From positions 5,868,501 to 5,932,500 of the forward strand of contig NZ_CP091110.1 of assembly GCF_021560175.1 (NCBI RefSeq): a stretch of DNA of 64,000 nt, given 5' to 3'. Positions within the stretch are counted from its first letter, which is position 1. Each line of letters starts with the position of its first letter. Shown here piece by piece: positions 28,443-37,564 of the stretch. Source of the stretch: Neobacillus drentensis. GTDB lineage: Bacteria; Bacillota; Bacilli; Bacillales; Cytobacillaceae. The position numbers and the translations under genes are program-made. The notes beneath the pieces were generated by a model that was given only the letters and a program-made list of their open reading frames with translations, was not told where the DNA came from and ran no database searches.

Positions 28443-29181
28443 TCGTCTCACCTCTTAATTTCGCATTTCTACCTGTGTTTCTTTTCTTACCGCCCTTTAA
28501 CTGGGAATCGTCCATAATTGCAATGGACCCTAGTACCGGTAAACCAAGCAGCTTTTCAATTTCTTGTTCATTTTTAATCGTGTTATCAAAGTACTCTAAA
28601 AGGAAGGCTAAACCTACCCCAACCATTAATCCAACCACCATTGCAATCGCTATGTTTATTAACGGTCTTGGCTTAATTGGTGATATTTGATCCGTCACGG
28701 TTGCTTTTGCTAGAATACTAACATTGTCAACGTTCATAATTTTCACAATATCATTTTTAAACACATCGGCTGTCTTATTGGCAATTTTTGCAGCTGTTGC
28801 TGCATTTTTATCCTGTACAGATAGAGTTACTACTTGTGAATCCTTTTCATTTTGAACAGTTATTTTTTCATTTAACTCGGATACGGTCATATCTAAATTC
28901 AATTCTTTAATGACTTTTTCAAGAATGGCAGGACTTTTTATAATGACGTTGTAGGTATTGATTAATTGAAGATTGGTCTGTACTTCATTGTATTGATAGG
29001 TTGCTTGATCGTTCTTCGCCTGATTGACAAGCAATTGTGTGGACGTTTGATAGATTGGTGTTATGAAAAAGTAACTAACCACTCCGCTAATTAATATGGC
29101 AATAAATGTTATGCTCAATATTAAACTTAGTCGTTTACGTAATGTTTCAAACAACTCTTTTAAACTAATGGTTTCTTCCAT
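28432..29181 (-). CDS. epsA: Chain-length regulator/kinase adaptor (Wzz, EpsA/YwqC)
   Basis: A 249-residue membrane protein with helices at about residues 17-38 and 170-192 and a Wzz extracytoplasmic domain between them (YQTSTQLLVNQAKND, QTNLQLINTYNVIIKSPAIL). ISPIKPRPLINIAIA is the proline-rich segment before the second helix. The cytoplasmic tail would activate the EpsB kinase. It is the first gene of the operon, with a GGAGGA site. The gene overlaps epsB by 11 bases. Confidence 0.94.
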   Translation of the reverse strand: MEETISLKELFETLRKRLSLILSITFIAILISGVVSYFFITPIYQTSTQLLVNQAKNDQATYQYNEVQTNLQLINTYNVIIKSPAILEKVIKELNLDMTVSELNEKITVQNEKDSQVVTLSVQDKNAATAAKIANKTADVFKNDIVKIMNVDNVSILAKATVTDQISPIKPRPLINIAIAMVVGLMVGVGLAFLLEYFDNTIKNEQEIEKLLGLPVLGSIAIMDDSQLKGGKKRNTGRNAKLRGETIGS

Positions 29182-29218
29182 GGTGTCCTCCCTTTATTTC
29201 CAAAAATAAACCAAAAGT

Positions 29219-29227
29219 ATTATATCA
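29219..29227 (-). promoter_or_regulatory. Extended -10 promoter of the eps operon
   Basis: On the minus strand TGATATAAT (TGn plus a perfect TATAAT) lies 38 bases before the epsA start. The -35 region is weak, which extended -10 sites tolerate. No clear SinR box was found. Confidence 0.55.
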
Positions 29228-29378
29228 TAGAAATTCAGTTCATGTTGGCCTAATTTGTATAATTTTAGTTATTTTTGTCATATTAATGTTTTGTTTCCTT
29301 AGTCCTTTCTTATTCTACACTGTTTTGTAGTTTTTTGTAGATAAATTACGAAATTGGAAGTAATTTTCTAATTATTTT

Positions 29379-29387
29379 TGTTATAAT
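29379..29387 (+). promoter_or_regulatory. Extended -10 promoter of the SGNH-like gene
   Basis: TGTTATAAT lies 31 bases before the ATG on the plus strand, with no good -35. It is divergent from the eps promoter, with about 150 bp between the two. Confidence 0.5.
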
Positions 29388-29418
29388 GGTTGTGCAGAAT
29401 AATTTGGGGGTATTATAA

Positions 29419-30210
29419 ATGAAGACTTTTTTCACTATACTATTAGGTATAGCCTGCCTTACGGTACTCGTTTGGGGCCATTCCAATTGGAATAAAAAAA
29501 TCGCAGTCGCCTCGAACCGTACCTCTACCTCCTCTTCCATAGATGGGGATAATTCACAGGAGATAACTACTAATTCATCACAAGAAGATTTATTAGCCTA
29601 TACCTCTAACTGGCCTCCAGCAGCTGTTGAGACATTTAAAAAGGCTATAAAAGAGAAAAAGACCTACAAGATTCTTTTTTTTGGGTCTCCGGCCATCGGT
29701 TCAGATACGTCTGGTAGTTATCCCAAGGTAAAAGAAAAGCTTCTAGAGACATTTGGGAATAAGAATATTAAAGTGGGGTTAAAAACCTTTAATACTACCT
29801 CCACCAAGTTCATTAGTATGAATAATCAGGAAGAAATAGCTGCCGAAAAGGCTGATTTAATTGTACTAGAGCCGTTTATTTTACTTAATAACGGAGAGGT
29901 ATTACCAGATAACACCCTAACGGATATAACCAAGATGATGAATGATATCAAAGCGAAGAATCCTGACACAACCTTTATTCTTCAACCTTCCTATCCACTA
30001 TATCAAGCCAAGATCTATCCTAGTCAGGTCGCTGTGTTGAAGAAGTTCGCGGAGGAAAATAAGATTGCTTATCTTGATCATTGGACAGCCTGGCCGAATT
30101 CAAATACAGAAGCGTTTAAAGAATACCTTCTGCCGGATGGAAGCGCACCAAGTGAAAAAGGATATCAAGTATGGAGTAATTACTTAATCAAATACTTTAC
30201 GAATCAATAA
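29419..30210 (+). CDS. Secreted SGNH/GDSL-hydrolase-like protein
   Basis: A 263-residue protein with an N-terminal membrane or signal segment (TFFTILLGIACLTVLVW). The fold reads as SGNH: KILFFGSPAIGSDTSGSYP in the block I position, LIVLEPFILLNN in the block III position, FILQPSYPLYQ, and LLPDGSAPSEKGYQVW in the block V position. In the last block, the usual D-x-x-H is D-G-S-A, so the catalytic histidine is missing. Block I also has GSP instead of GDS. It may be inactive or use other residues. It is divergent to the eps operon and may act on the polymer. Confidence 0.7.
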   Translation: MKTFFTILLGIACLTVLVWGHSNWNKKIAVASNRTSTSSSIDGDNSQEITTNSSQEDLLAYTSNWPPAAVETFKKAIKEKKTYKILFFGSPAIGSDTSGSYPKVKEKLLETFGNKNIKVGLKTFNTTSTKFISMNNQEEIAAEKADLIVLEPFILLNNGEVLPDNTLTDITKMMNDIKAKNPDTTFILQPSYPLYQAKIYPSQVAVLKKFAEENKIAYLDHWTAWPNSNTEAFKEYLLPDGSAPSEKGYQVWSNYLIKYFTNQ

Positions 30211-30239
30211 GCGGACTCTATTTAGAGTTCGCTTTTTTT
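30210..30239 (+). terminator. Terminator of the SGNH-like gene
   Basis: AGCGGACTCTA and TAGAGTTCGCT pair around two bases, followed by a T-run, overlapping the stop codon end. Confidence 0.85.
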
Positions 30240-30310
30240 CTATTAACACAGTGTAAGCGTTTTAACATATATAATAGAAGAAACTAGGTTTAAAATGCGG
30301 AAAACTTCCT

Positions 30311-30773
30311 CTAGAGAAAGTAATGGTTCAACTTCAGCGTTAACAGCTCTTAAAAAAATCAGTACTGCCAAAGCCATCTTTATCTCTAGAGGAGATGATT
30401 CTGGTACTAATAAGAAAGAGATCGCTCAATGGAAATTAGCAGGCATTACACCTTCTGGTACTTGGTATAAATAGGCTGGATTAGGAATGGGTTAAACTCT
30501 CCGTATGGCAGGAATTAGGCGGGTATACACTCACAGATGAGGCTACTTTTTTAACGAACGAACAAAACGTCTTTAGCGAAATTAGTTTACGGACAAAATG
30601 CTTTATATAACCCATATGGTGTCATTGAGGTAAAAGAAACGAAGAAGCCAAATTCAAGTAAGACATTTATTGATTGGTTAGTCACAAAGAAGGCCAAGGG
30701 ATTATTGGAAAATATGGTAAAACCAAGTTTGGTAAACTATTATTTGTTCCGAATGCCTCTAAACGATAGTTTA
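30311..30773 (+). pseudogene. tupA: 3' relic of a tungstate-binding protein
   Basis: One frame keeps ALKKISTAKAIFISRGDDSG, then TNKKEIAQWKLAGITPSGTWYK, the core of the TupA/WtpA-like ABC substrate-binding protein, and stops at TAG. Further pieces in other frames read AGLGMG, GGYTLTD-like, YGVIEV, SKTFIDWLV, and FGKLLFVPNA, in the family's order. The first half, the signal peptide and the transporter genes tupB/tupC are absent. A terminator still follows. It is a plain gene relic. Confidence 0.75.
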
Positions 30774-30792
30774 TACGATTTAATAGTTTTTA

Positions 30793-30820
30793 AGGGAGCC
30801 TAGTTCTAGGTCCCTTTTTT
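30793..30820 (+). terminator. Terminator after the tupA relic
   Basis: AGGGAGCCTAG and CTAGGTCCCT form a near-perfect stem followed by six Ts. It was probably the original terminator of the tup genes. Confidence 0.8.
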
Positions 30821-30924
30821 ATTACAAAAAATTTCCACTTTCGTATATTTTATCAGAAAAATAATTTATAATATTGTTAATGGAGGACTTTTGTCTTATG
30901 AAATTATTCTTAGGGAGTGAAGGA

Positions 30925-32229
30925 ATGAAAAGTTTAAGGGTTTTATTTAGTTTATTATTTTTATGTTTGCTTGCCATCCCGATTAGTGCACATGCAGCGG
31001 AACGTGTACCAGTTCAAAAAAGTTTAAGTAGTAACATTACTACAAGCAGTTTACCAGGGTCCATTATGAGGAAGTCCTTATCTGTAAATCCGGGGGATTA
31101 TCCTTTAAGAGGTAACAATACATATGTAGATTCATTGTTGGATAGTTGGTATACATTTCACGATCTTACCTTTGTTGGGGTAACCAATTACTCTGCTTCT
31201 CAAATGGATGTTCAAGTATTATCTCAAGATGATTCCTTTTTCAAAGATCCATATATTACAATCGAGTTTCTTAAAAATAATGGTGGGACATTACAGTACA
31301 TAAACGCTACTAATTTTAACACGTTTGGTTCGTTAAATACCATGATGCATTCCACTGTCAATAAGTCATTATATGTAGGCCAGCCCTACATTTATTTAAG
31401 AATAGGAGTTTCCGAATATCTGAGTGATTTGTACTATCAGGATGTTACGCAATTTAAGGTGGTTAATCCTTTCAACGCACCTGACAAAACGCCGCCTGCC
31501 AAGCCAACTGTTAATACCGTTGACGACAATGACACGATTATAACAGGCAGAGCAGAAGCAAATTCATATATTCTCGTAAAAAATGGGAGCGCCACAGTTG
31601 GTTCAACCAAAGTCAGCCCTGCAGGGGTCTTTAGTATGTCGATGCCAAAACAACGGGCAGGGACAAAACTAACAGTTTATGCAAAAGATGCAGCTGGAAA
31701 CCAAAGCGTAGGTACAACCATCACCGTTATCGATCGAACCGCTCCAGGCAAACCAGGTGTTAGTTCTATTGGTGATAACCAAACGATTATTAATGGAACA
31801 GCTGAAAACGGCTCTAGAGTAGAAGTTAAACAAGGTACTAGCGTCATTGGCCAAATTACTTCAACAGGCTCCTTTACTATTAAACTCACAGCCCTAAAGA
31901 AAGCAGGCACCGTCTTAACGGTTTACGCCATTGATAAAGCCGGGAATCGTAGTGCAGGAAATGCTGTAACCGTCATGGATGTAACAGCTCCAGCGGCGCC
32001 TAGCGTAAATAAAGTGACAAGTACCTCCACCTCCATCACTGGTAAAGCAGAAGCAGGTACAGGAGTTTATATTTTCTCCGGATCCACATTGGTAGGACAA
32101 GCCACCAGCAATAGTGCCGGATACTATAGCGCGGCTATACCGGTTCAGAAGCGGGGCATCAAACTAGAAGTACTGGCCATCGATAAAGGCGGCAATCAAA
32201 GTGGTTCTGCGTGGGCAACCGTTTACTAA
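30925..32229 (+). CDS. Secreted protein with three bacterial Ig (Big_6) repeats
   Basis: A 434-residue exported protein. I chose the ATG with GGGAG seven bases upstream; the longer frame adds 17 unsupported codons. A signal peptide (residues 1-26, ending AHA-A) leads to a unique domain of about 155 residues. Three tandem repeats of about 80 residues follow (each 'D.TPP..P.VN.V.D..T.ITG.AE...', then 'AGT.L.VYA.D.AGN.S'). There is no LPxTG or other wall anchor. The unique domain is unknown; the repeats probably mediate adhesion or spacing. The same repeat type occurs in the next gene and in the 2181-residue protein. Confidence 0.85.
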   Translation: MKSLRVLFSLLFLCLLAIPISAHAAERVPVQKSLSSNITTSSLPGSIMRKSLSVNPGDYPLRGNNTYVDSLLDSWYTFHDLTFVGVTNYSASQMDVQVLSQDDSFFKDPYITIEFLKNNGGTLQYINATNFNTFGSLNTMMHSTVNKSLYVGQPYIYLRIGVSEYLSDLYYQDVTQFKVVNPFNAPDKTPPAKPTVNTVDDNDTIITGRAEANSYILVKNGSATVGSTKVSPAGVFSMSMPKQRAGTKLTVYAKDAAGNQSVGTTITVIDRTAPGKPGVSSIGDNQTIINGTAENGSRVEVKQGTSVIGQITSTGSFTIKLTALKKAGTVLTVYAIDKAGNRSAGNAVTVMDVTAPAAPSVNKVTSTSTSITGKAEAGTGVYIFSGSTLVGQATSNSAGYYSAAIPVQKRGIKLEVLAIDKGGNQSGSAWATVY

Positions 32230-32269
32230 GTTAATAGACAGAAATCAATGATGAGTGAGAGGAGCTCTT

Positions 32270-34588
32270 ATGAATACATTTAACCGATTATCTTGTATCG
32301 TCTTATCCTGCCTTCTAATATTCTCTGTTTCTGCTGGAGGAACCGCACATGCGATCACAGCAGGCCAGGGCTATGTGATTATCAATAACGAGTCCGCAGA
32401 CGGAGATGGAACCGCCTATACAGGATCTTTTAAGATTAATAACAAGAACTATACATTTAATAAACAAATAAAGCCTAGTGCTTATAAAATGGATTATGTT
32501 AAACCTTTTAATATCGCAAAAAACAAAACTAGTAAGCTTCGTCGGAATACGTTGTCTGCCTCGTCGTTTGCCGTAGGAGACAGCAAATCTTTTTGGGTAG
32601 CCAATATTGAATCAGATTATGATTATCAAATTACGGCCAAATTGCTTTATAGCGGGACAAACTCAAACGTGTGGGTCTATAACAATCAAATTACGACTGC
32701 CGATGCCCAAAAGCTCGGTCAAGAGTTTGATACGAAAATAAAACCGATGGTCAATACCAACTTTGGGATGGAATCCGATGTCGATGGAAATGGGAAAGTA
32801 AATATCCTTTGCTATGATATCCAGGATGGCTTTAGCGGAACCGGCGGTTATGTGGCAGGATACTTCAATCCATACGACCTATATGACCTTCCCGACTCTA
32901 ATAAAATGGAAGTCTTCAACATTGATACCTATCCAACGATGGGACTTGGTTCTGGAAAAGATGTTTCACAAGCTTACAGTACACTAGCCCATGAATTTCA
33001 ACACATGGTGGACTTTAACCGTACGGCCTTTATCGAAGGTAGCACTACCCAAATGGATACGTGGTTAGATGAAGGATTATCAATGGCCGCTGAACAGATC
33101 TATACAGGCAGCCCCCTAACGGATCGGATTGATTATTACAATTACTCTGATTCAATTACCAACGGTCATTCGTTATTGTACTGGGATGATTACGGTGATG
33201 TCTTGTCTAACTACTCCTTATCCTACTTGTTCTTCCAATATCTCAAGCTTCAAGCGGGCCAAGGCGACAAGATCTTTAAGGAAATCCTCGATAATCCAAA
33301 TAATGATTATCGTGCCGTTGAAGCGGTGATTCAAAAATACATTGACCCGAATATGACATTCGGGAAATTTATGACCTCATTTAGAGAGGCCTTATTGTTA
33401 AAGCAGGCTACTGGACTCTATGGATTTAAAGGAGAACCTGCCTTTGATGCGTTAAATCCTAAGATCTACAGCGGTTATGGAACTGATTTACATGGCGGCG
33501 GCGCGGTTGTTAAAGTAACTGATTTACCATTTACAGCGCCTACAGATAAAGACTCGGATATTACCTACACCCTCTTAGGTGACGATATTGATATGACACC
33601 ACCAGCACTTTCAGCCGTTAATCAGGTTAGTGATCAGGATACCGCCGTAACTGGCATAACGGAGGCTGGAGCCACCGTTTATGTAAAGAAAGGCAGCACA
33701 CAACTCGGTTATGCTGCAGCTGATGATACAGGTAATTTTAGCGTTCCTATTTCTAAACAAACTGGCGGTACCATCTTGTCTGTTTATGCTGTAGATGCAG
33801 CAGGAAACTCGAGTAGTACCACTTCTATAACGGTTAAAGATACAATCCCTCCGGCTGCACCAAGCGTCAATCCTGTCGGTGATAATCAAACAACTGTTAC
33901 AGGTAAGGCAGAAGCCGGAACAACGGTATACGTTAAATCTGGCTCAACGGTGTTAGGAACGGCTACTGCTACTAGCTCAGGGTTTTCGATAAAAATCGCT
34001 GCGCAAAAGGCTGGAACCAAACTGACTATTTATGCTCAGGACAGCGGAGGCAATAAAAGTCCTGATGTGACGATTACTGTCTTAGATAAAACTGCTCCTG
34101 TAAAACCAGCTATTACTTCTTCGCTTAAAGATAATCAAACGGTGATTATCGGTAAAACGGAAGCTGGTGCAAAGGTTGTGGTTAAGACCGGAAGCACAGT
34201 ATTAGGACAAGGCATTGCTACCACTGCTGGAACGTTTGTGGTCAAAATGGCTCGTGCGCAAAAAGCCGGAACGGTTGTCACGATTTATGCCAGTGATAAA
34301 GTAGGGAATCAAAGTTATACTTCGGTTACGGTGATCGATAAGACTCCTCCAGCTGCACCAAGTGTTAATAAGGTGACGTATCGGTCAACCACAATTACTG
34401 GTAAAGCTGAAGTGGGCGCAACAGTTTATATTTATAAGGGTACTAGCTTGGTAGGAAAAGCCGTGTCCGACAAGTATGGAAATTTCAAAGCGGCTATTAA
34501 AGCACAGGCTATAGGATCTACTCTTGATGTTTCTGCGATGGATAAGGCGGGAAATCAAAGTCGGTCGGTTTTGGTGAAGGTTTATTAA
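32270..34588 (+). CDS. Secreted M30-type metallopeptidase with Big_6 repeats
   Basis: A 772-residue exported protein. The ATG follows GAGAGGAG by five bases. Signal peptide to about residue 31; then a peptidase domain in which STLAHEFQHMVDF (HExxH, near residue 245) and WLDEGLSMAAEQI (the E of the gluzincin third ligand) match the hyicolysin (M30) pattern. From about residue 450 four Big_6 Ig repeats run to the end (the last closes DKAGNQSRSVLVKVY). No wall anchor. It is 40 bp from the previous Ig-repeat gene and probably in one operon. Substrate unknown. Confidence 0.9.
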   Translation: MNTFNRLSCIVLSCLLIFSVSAGGTAHAITAGQGYVIINNESADGDGTAYTGSFKINNKNYTFNKQIKPSAYKMDYVKPFNIAKNKTSKLRRNTLSASSFAVGDSKSFWVANIESDYDYQITAKLLYSGTNSNVWVYNNQITTADAQKLGQEFDTKIKPMVNTNFGMESDVDGNGKVNILCYDIQDGFSGTGGYVAGYFNPYDLYDLPDSNKMEVFNIDTYPTMGLGSGKDVSQAYSTLAHEFQHMVDFNRTAFIEGSTTQMDTWLDEGLSMAAEQIYTGSPLTDRIDYYNYSDSITNGHSLLYWDDYGDVLSNYSLSYLFFQYLKLQAGQGDKIFKEILDNPNNDYRAVEAVIQKYIDPNMTFGKFMTSFREALLLKQATGLYGFKGEPAFDALNPKIYSGYGTDLHGGGAVVKVTDLPFTAPTDKDSDITYTLLGDDIDMTPPALSAVNQVSDQDTAVTGITEAGATVYVKKGSTQLGYAAADDTGNFSVPISKQTGGTILSVYAVDAAGNSSSTTSITVKDTIPPAAPSVNPVGDNQTTVTGKAEAGTTVYVKSGSTVLGTATATSSGFSIKIAAQKAGTKLTIYAQDSGGNKSPDVTITVLDKTAPVKPAITSSLKDNQTVIIGKTEAGAKVVVKTGSTVLGQGIATTAGTFVVKMARAQKAGTVVTIYASDKVGNQSYTSVTVIDKTPPAAPSVNKVTYRSTTITGKAEVGATVYIYKGTSLVGKAVSDKYGNFKAAIKAQAIGSTLDVSAMDKAGNQSRSVLVKVY

Positions 34589-34601
34589 TATTAAAGATGT
34601 G

Positions 34602-34633
34602 GGCTCTTACATTCGTTGTAAGAGTCTTTTTTT
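34602..34633 (+). terminator. Terminator of the metallopeptidase gene
   Basis: GGCTCTTAC and GTAAGAGTC form a stem with a seven-base loop and a run of seven Ts. Confidence 0.85.
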
Positions 34634-34662
34634 ATGGGATTGGGTCTGATTTTCCAATTTTT

Positions 34663-34733
34663 GTAGAATTAGTTTGTGGTTTCGTAGAATTATGTGTATG
34701 TTATGTAGAATTGATCTTTAGTTTCGTAGAATT
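34663..34733. repeat. Four copies of GTAGAATT at exact 21-bp intervals
   Basis: GTAGAATT begins at 34663, 34684, 34705 and 34726. The 13 bases between copies vary, but T-rich GTTT/TTTC stretches recur. Read in the plus frame it gives FVEL/YVEL repeats, but that frame has no ribosome binding site and starts inside the terminator. The period is two helical turns, which fits an array of protein sites. Confidence 0.7.
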
Positions 34734-34861
34734 CCCATCTAACGCCTCTTTAAATAATCCCCCAGCATTTTTATTAACATAAATTTGATGCTTATTAACA
34801 ATAATTGGAACCTTAATATTTTACATGAGACGATTTGGTTAATTTTTTCCTTTAACAAAAG

Positions 34862-34902
34862 AAAGAGCTGAAATCATACAGAGATTATCAGCTCTTTTCT
34901 TT
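34862..34902. terminator. Bidirectional hairpin in the spacer before sleB
   Basis: AAAGAGCTGA and TCAGCTCTTT pair across a 16-base loop, with Ts after it. The spacer from 34734 to 35140 otherwise holds only a second, weaker GGGCT/AGCCC hairpin with a T-run near 34990. Confidence 0.55.
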
Positions 34903-35140
34903 TACTAAGACCAGATGGCTGTTTCCAAATGAAGTAAACACAGCAACCAAGTTATTTCCCTAATGGGGCTGTGAAAAAAGGCGGACCATTAAAGCCCTCT
35001 TTTTTTGTAAAACAGTGGATTAAACCTGGTATAATGTTCCCCTTTTAATAAAATTTGTTTAAAAACAATGGCAAAGGGAAATTACCCAAGGGAAGGAAGT
35101 ATGCATACTTAAGGCTATTACTATGAACAAGGAGGACATA

Positions 35141-35758
35141 ATGAAGCTTGTTAAAAATTTGATTTGCCTTGGGGTTTTTGTTTTAAGTTTTAGTTTCTCA
35201 CTTCGGGCAGCCGAAGCAGCACAACTATCTGTTGGTTCAACTGGGGACCAAATCATACATACTCAGACAATTTTAAAGGAAATAGGTTATTTCGATTCTC
35301 AAGTTACAGGCTATTATGGCCCCGTTACAGAAAATGCAGTGAAAAGATTCCAACAGGATTTCAACATCGAGGCACTTGGAATGGTAGGTCCTAAAACATC
35401 AAAAAGACTTGAGGAGATTGACATGATGGCACATGTTGTTTATGGCGAGGCACGTGGTGAAAGCTATGAAGGGCAAGTTGCAGTTGCTGCTGTCATTCTG
35501 AACCGAGCCCAATCAAATATGTTTCCTAATACCATACCTCAGGTTATTTTCCAAAGGAATGCCTTTTCCGCAGTACAGGATGGCCAGTACTTTTTAACCC
35601 CTGATTCTTCAGCATATCAGGCCGCAAGGGATGCGTTCCTTGGTTGGGACCCGAGCCGTGGTGCGGTATATTATTATAATCCACGTCTTGTTAGTGATAA
35701 CTGGATTTTCTCCCGTCATGTAATCAGGCAAATCGGAAGTCATTCGTTTGCCATATAA
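35141..35758 (+). CDS. SleB/CwlJ-type spore cortex or cell-wall hydrolase
   Basis: A 205-residue exported protein. AAGGAGG precedes the chosen ATG by five bases. Signal peptide to about residue 26; a peptidoglycan-binding repeat follows (VGSTGDQIIHTQTILKEIGY to KRFQQDFNIE, residues 28-80); then the Hydrolase_2 domain with VVYGEARGESYEGQVAVAAV, where the glutamate is catalytic, and SAVQDGQYF and YYYNP. These enzymes are lytic transglycosylases that open cortex peptidoglycan in germination. It is shorter than classical SleB (about 300 residues), so a role in vegetative or mother-cell wall is also possible. It stands alone. Confidence 0.9.
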   Translation: MKLVKNLICLGVFVLSFSFSLRAAEAAQLSVGSTGDQIIHTQTILKEIGYFDSQVTGYYGPVTENAVKRFQQDFNIEALGMVGPKTSKRLEEIDMMAHVVYGEARGESYEGQVAVAAVILNRAQSNMFPNTIPQVIFQRNAFSAVQDGQYFLTPDSSAYQAARDAFLGWDPSRGAVYYYNPRLVSDNWIFSRHVIRQIGSHSFAI

Positions 35759-35927
35759 AGATTATTAACGGAAAAGGCTCCCAGAGGATCCTTCTTTTAC
35801 ATTGTTTTTTTTAGGTTAAGTGCAGATTAAAGGTGAATTCAACAGGATAAAGAGTAATTAATAGGAAGACTTTATGTAATGCACTAATTTGTATTAATTA
35901 TGTATTTTGTTTAAGGGGAGAAAATGT

Positions 35928-36134
35928 ATGACAACAAAAAAAGCTAAGATTGGCGACCGCATTTCCTTTAAAAGAAAAGACCTAATATGTGAAGGGGAAG
36001 TTGAAATCGTAAGGGACAATAGTGTAATTGTGAAAGTATCTGATGAAACACATGAAAAGCTTGAATATGATACAGCAAAGACAGTGGTTAGGCACACAAA
36101 TTACGTCATCATCGAACCTGCGGCAACTGCATAA
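35928..36134 (+). CDS. DUF2187 (YkvS-type) small protein
   Basis: A 68-residue protein from an ATG with GGGGAG upstream. KAKIGDRISFKRKDLICEGE and NSVIVKVS, then NYVII make a KOW/SH3-like beta barrel, the YkvS/DUF2187 pattern. Function is unknown in the family. Another member is on the minus strand at 58195-58383 in this window. Confidence 0.8.
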   Translation: MTTKKAKIGDRISFKRKDLICEGEVEIVRDNSVIVKVSDETHEKLEYDTAKTVVRHTNYVIIEPAATA

Positions 36135-36184
36135 TGAAAGGAAGACGGCCAGGTGGAAGATTTAAAGCGGATTAGGGTAACGAC

Positions 36185-36352
36185 GTGATAGGGCATGTCA
36201 GAGTTTATAATCTTTTATTGTTACTTGGAGCTGCTACTGCATGCTCAAATGCTAGTTCAAAAACGGAAGACCCAAACACCCAGCAAACCGATGATGGTTC
36301 TCAAAGCGACAATGGCTTTCAGTTTTTTTATAATTCAACAGAAAAAAGCTGA
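36185..36352 (+). CDS. Possible very small lipoprotein
   Basis: A 55-codon frame from GTG. VYNLLLLLGAATAC is followed by SNASSKTEDPNTQQTDDGSQ and ends in NSTEKS. That is a short n-region, a hydrophobic core, a lipobox (TAC with the lipidated cysteine at about residue 20) and a polar linker, as in Bacillus lipoproteins. The stop lies inside the following terminator stem. The ribosome binding site is weak and the n-region has only one arginine. It may be real or the 5' relic of a larger lipoprotein. Confidence 0.4.
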   Translation: MIGHVRVYNLLLLLGAATACSNASSKTEDPNTQQTDDGSQSDNGFQFFYNSTEKS

Positions 36353-36394
36353 CTTCAAAAGGGGACAATTTAGTCTTTTGAAATCAGCTTTTTT
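36342..36394. terminator. Strong bidirectional terminator
   Basis: AAAAAAGCTGAcTTCAAAAG and CTTTTGAAaTCAGCTTTTTT form a 19-pair stem with A- and T-runs on both sides, between converging genes. Confidence 0.9.
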
Positions 36395-36430
36395 ACAGTA
36401 GGACTATCTAATTTTAATCACTGACAATGA

Positions 36431-37564
36431 TTATTTTTTCTTATTTTTTATTTGATTTTTATTTTCCTCTTTCGAAGAATTTTCGTTACTGTGGATTTCT
36501 TCTTTCACATTAGCTACTGTAATCGGTACTTCACTTTCACTTTCATTTATAACAGTAGAACCTGTTTGCACTCCGTTCGCTTCCATCTTATTATTTGAAG
36601 ATACTTCTGGTTTGTATTTCTCTCCTTTAACAACTAGGGAGCCTGTGCGTTTTTCGCGGGTTTCTTCCTTTTTCTCCTCTTTCATTATGCTTTCAATGTC
36701 GGGATTTCCTTCCACTATTAAAATATCTGGGCTTTCCTCTATAACTTCTTCTTGCCCAATATCAGCCTTCAGCAAAGTCACTTCTTCCGTAACCGATGGG
36801 ACAGAACGTTCCACAATTCGAGCTTCTTCTTTTCTAATAATATCCTGTACTTGCTTTGTTTCTTGAATTTTTCGTTTGCCTACAATCACTTCTTCAACCA
36901 CTACAGGTCTTTTCGTTACTTCTATTCGTTCTTCCATTATAGGAATACGAATGATTTCATCCTCTGTAAATGCGCTGCCATCATACTTTCCATCAGTGAC
37001 AGGACGGCGCTCTATATATATTTCTTCACGTAAAAGTGGTACATAAACAGTTCGCTGTTCTTCAACTATTTCTTTTTGGAGCTGTAATTCCCCGACTTGG
37101 ACACGCTCTTTTATAATATCAAGCTTTTCTTCACGAAGTCGGACAGCTGTTGTTTTTTCGGTCTCAATTTGATCCTCATAAATAGGACTATTGTAAGTTT
37201 CATACGTATCAACCAGTAAAATCATTTTTCCATTATTTATTTCCTTTTCACACTGTTTTGCCGTAAATACTGGTAGTCCCCTCTCAATAAGCCTGCTGGA
37301 CATGGCGTTTGACGGGCTTCCACCCATTCCTATCGTCATCAAGGAAAAAAAGCTTTCCATCATGACACCAGCTAAGGTACTTACCTGTGTATCCGCTTCG
37401 ACCATGACGCCAGTTTGGGAAGTGATTAACGGAATGTCACTTCGATATTTTGCCACAACCATCATATCTGTTTCCCGATGCCCCTGACGTTTCAAACCTT
37501 CAATCGCATACAAGACTTCTTGCTCTGAATAAAATGCTCCAACGATTCTTTTTTCCATGCTCAT
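36431..37564 (-). CDS. YsnF/DUF2382-type general stress protein
   Basis: A 377-residue soluble protein. Residues 1-120 are a YflT-like 'heat-induced stress protein' domain (KRIVGAFYSEQEVLYAIEGL, HRETDMMVVAK). Residues 140-265 hold the DUF2382 repeat, in which LREEKLDIIKERVQVGELQL, TVYVPLLREEIYIERRPV and RIPIMEERIEVTKRPVV form the recurring heptad-like units. The last 100 residues are glutamate/lysine-rich and low-complexity. An ATG with GGGAGG nine bases upstream starts it. Family members are induced by SigB; I found no clear SigB promoter by eye. Confidence 0.85.
   Translation of the reverse strand: MSMEKRIVGAFYSEQEVLYAIEGLKRQGHRETDMMVVAKYRSDIPLITSQTGVMVEADTQVSTLAGVMMESFFSLMTIGMGGSPSNAMSSRLIERGLPVFTAKQCEKEINNGKMILLVDTYETYNSPIYEDQIETEKTTAVRLREEKLDIIKERVQVGELQLQKEIVEEQRTVYVPLLREEIYIERRPVTDGKYDGSAFTEDEIIRIPIMEERIEVTKRPVVVEEVIVGKRKIQETKQVQDIIRKEEARIVERSVPSVTEEVTLLKADIGQEEVIEESPDILIVEGNPDIESIMKEEKKEETREKRTGSLVVKGEKYKPEVSSNNKMEANGVQTGSTVINESESEVPITVANVKEEIHSNENSSKEENKNQIKNKKK

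Noticed and set aside
34597..34782. 61-codon frame with FVEL repeats
   Set aside because: It starts inside a terminator hairpin and merely translates the 21-bp repeat.
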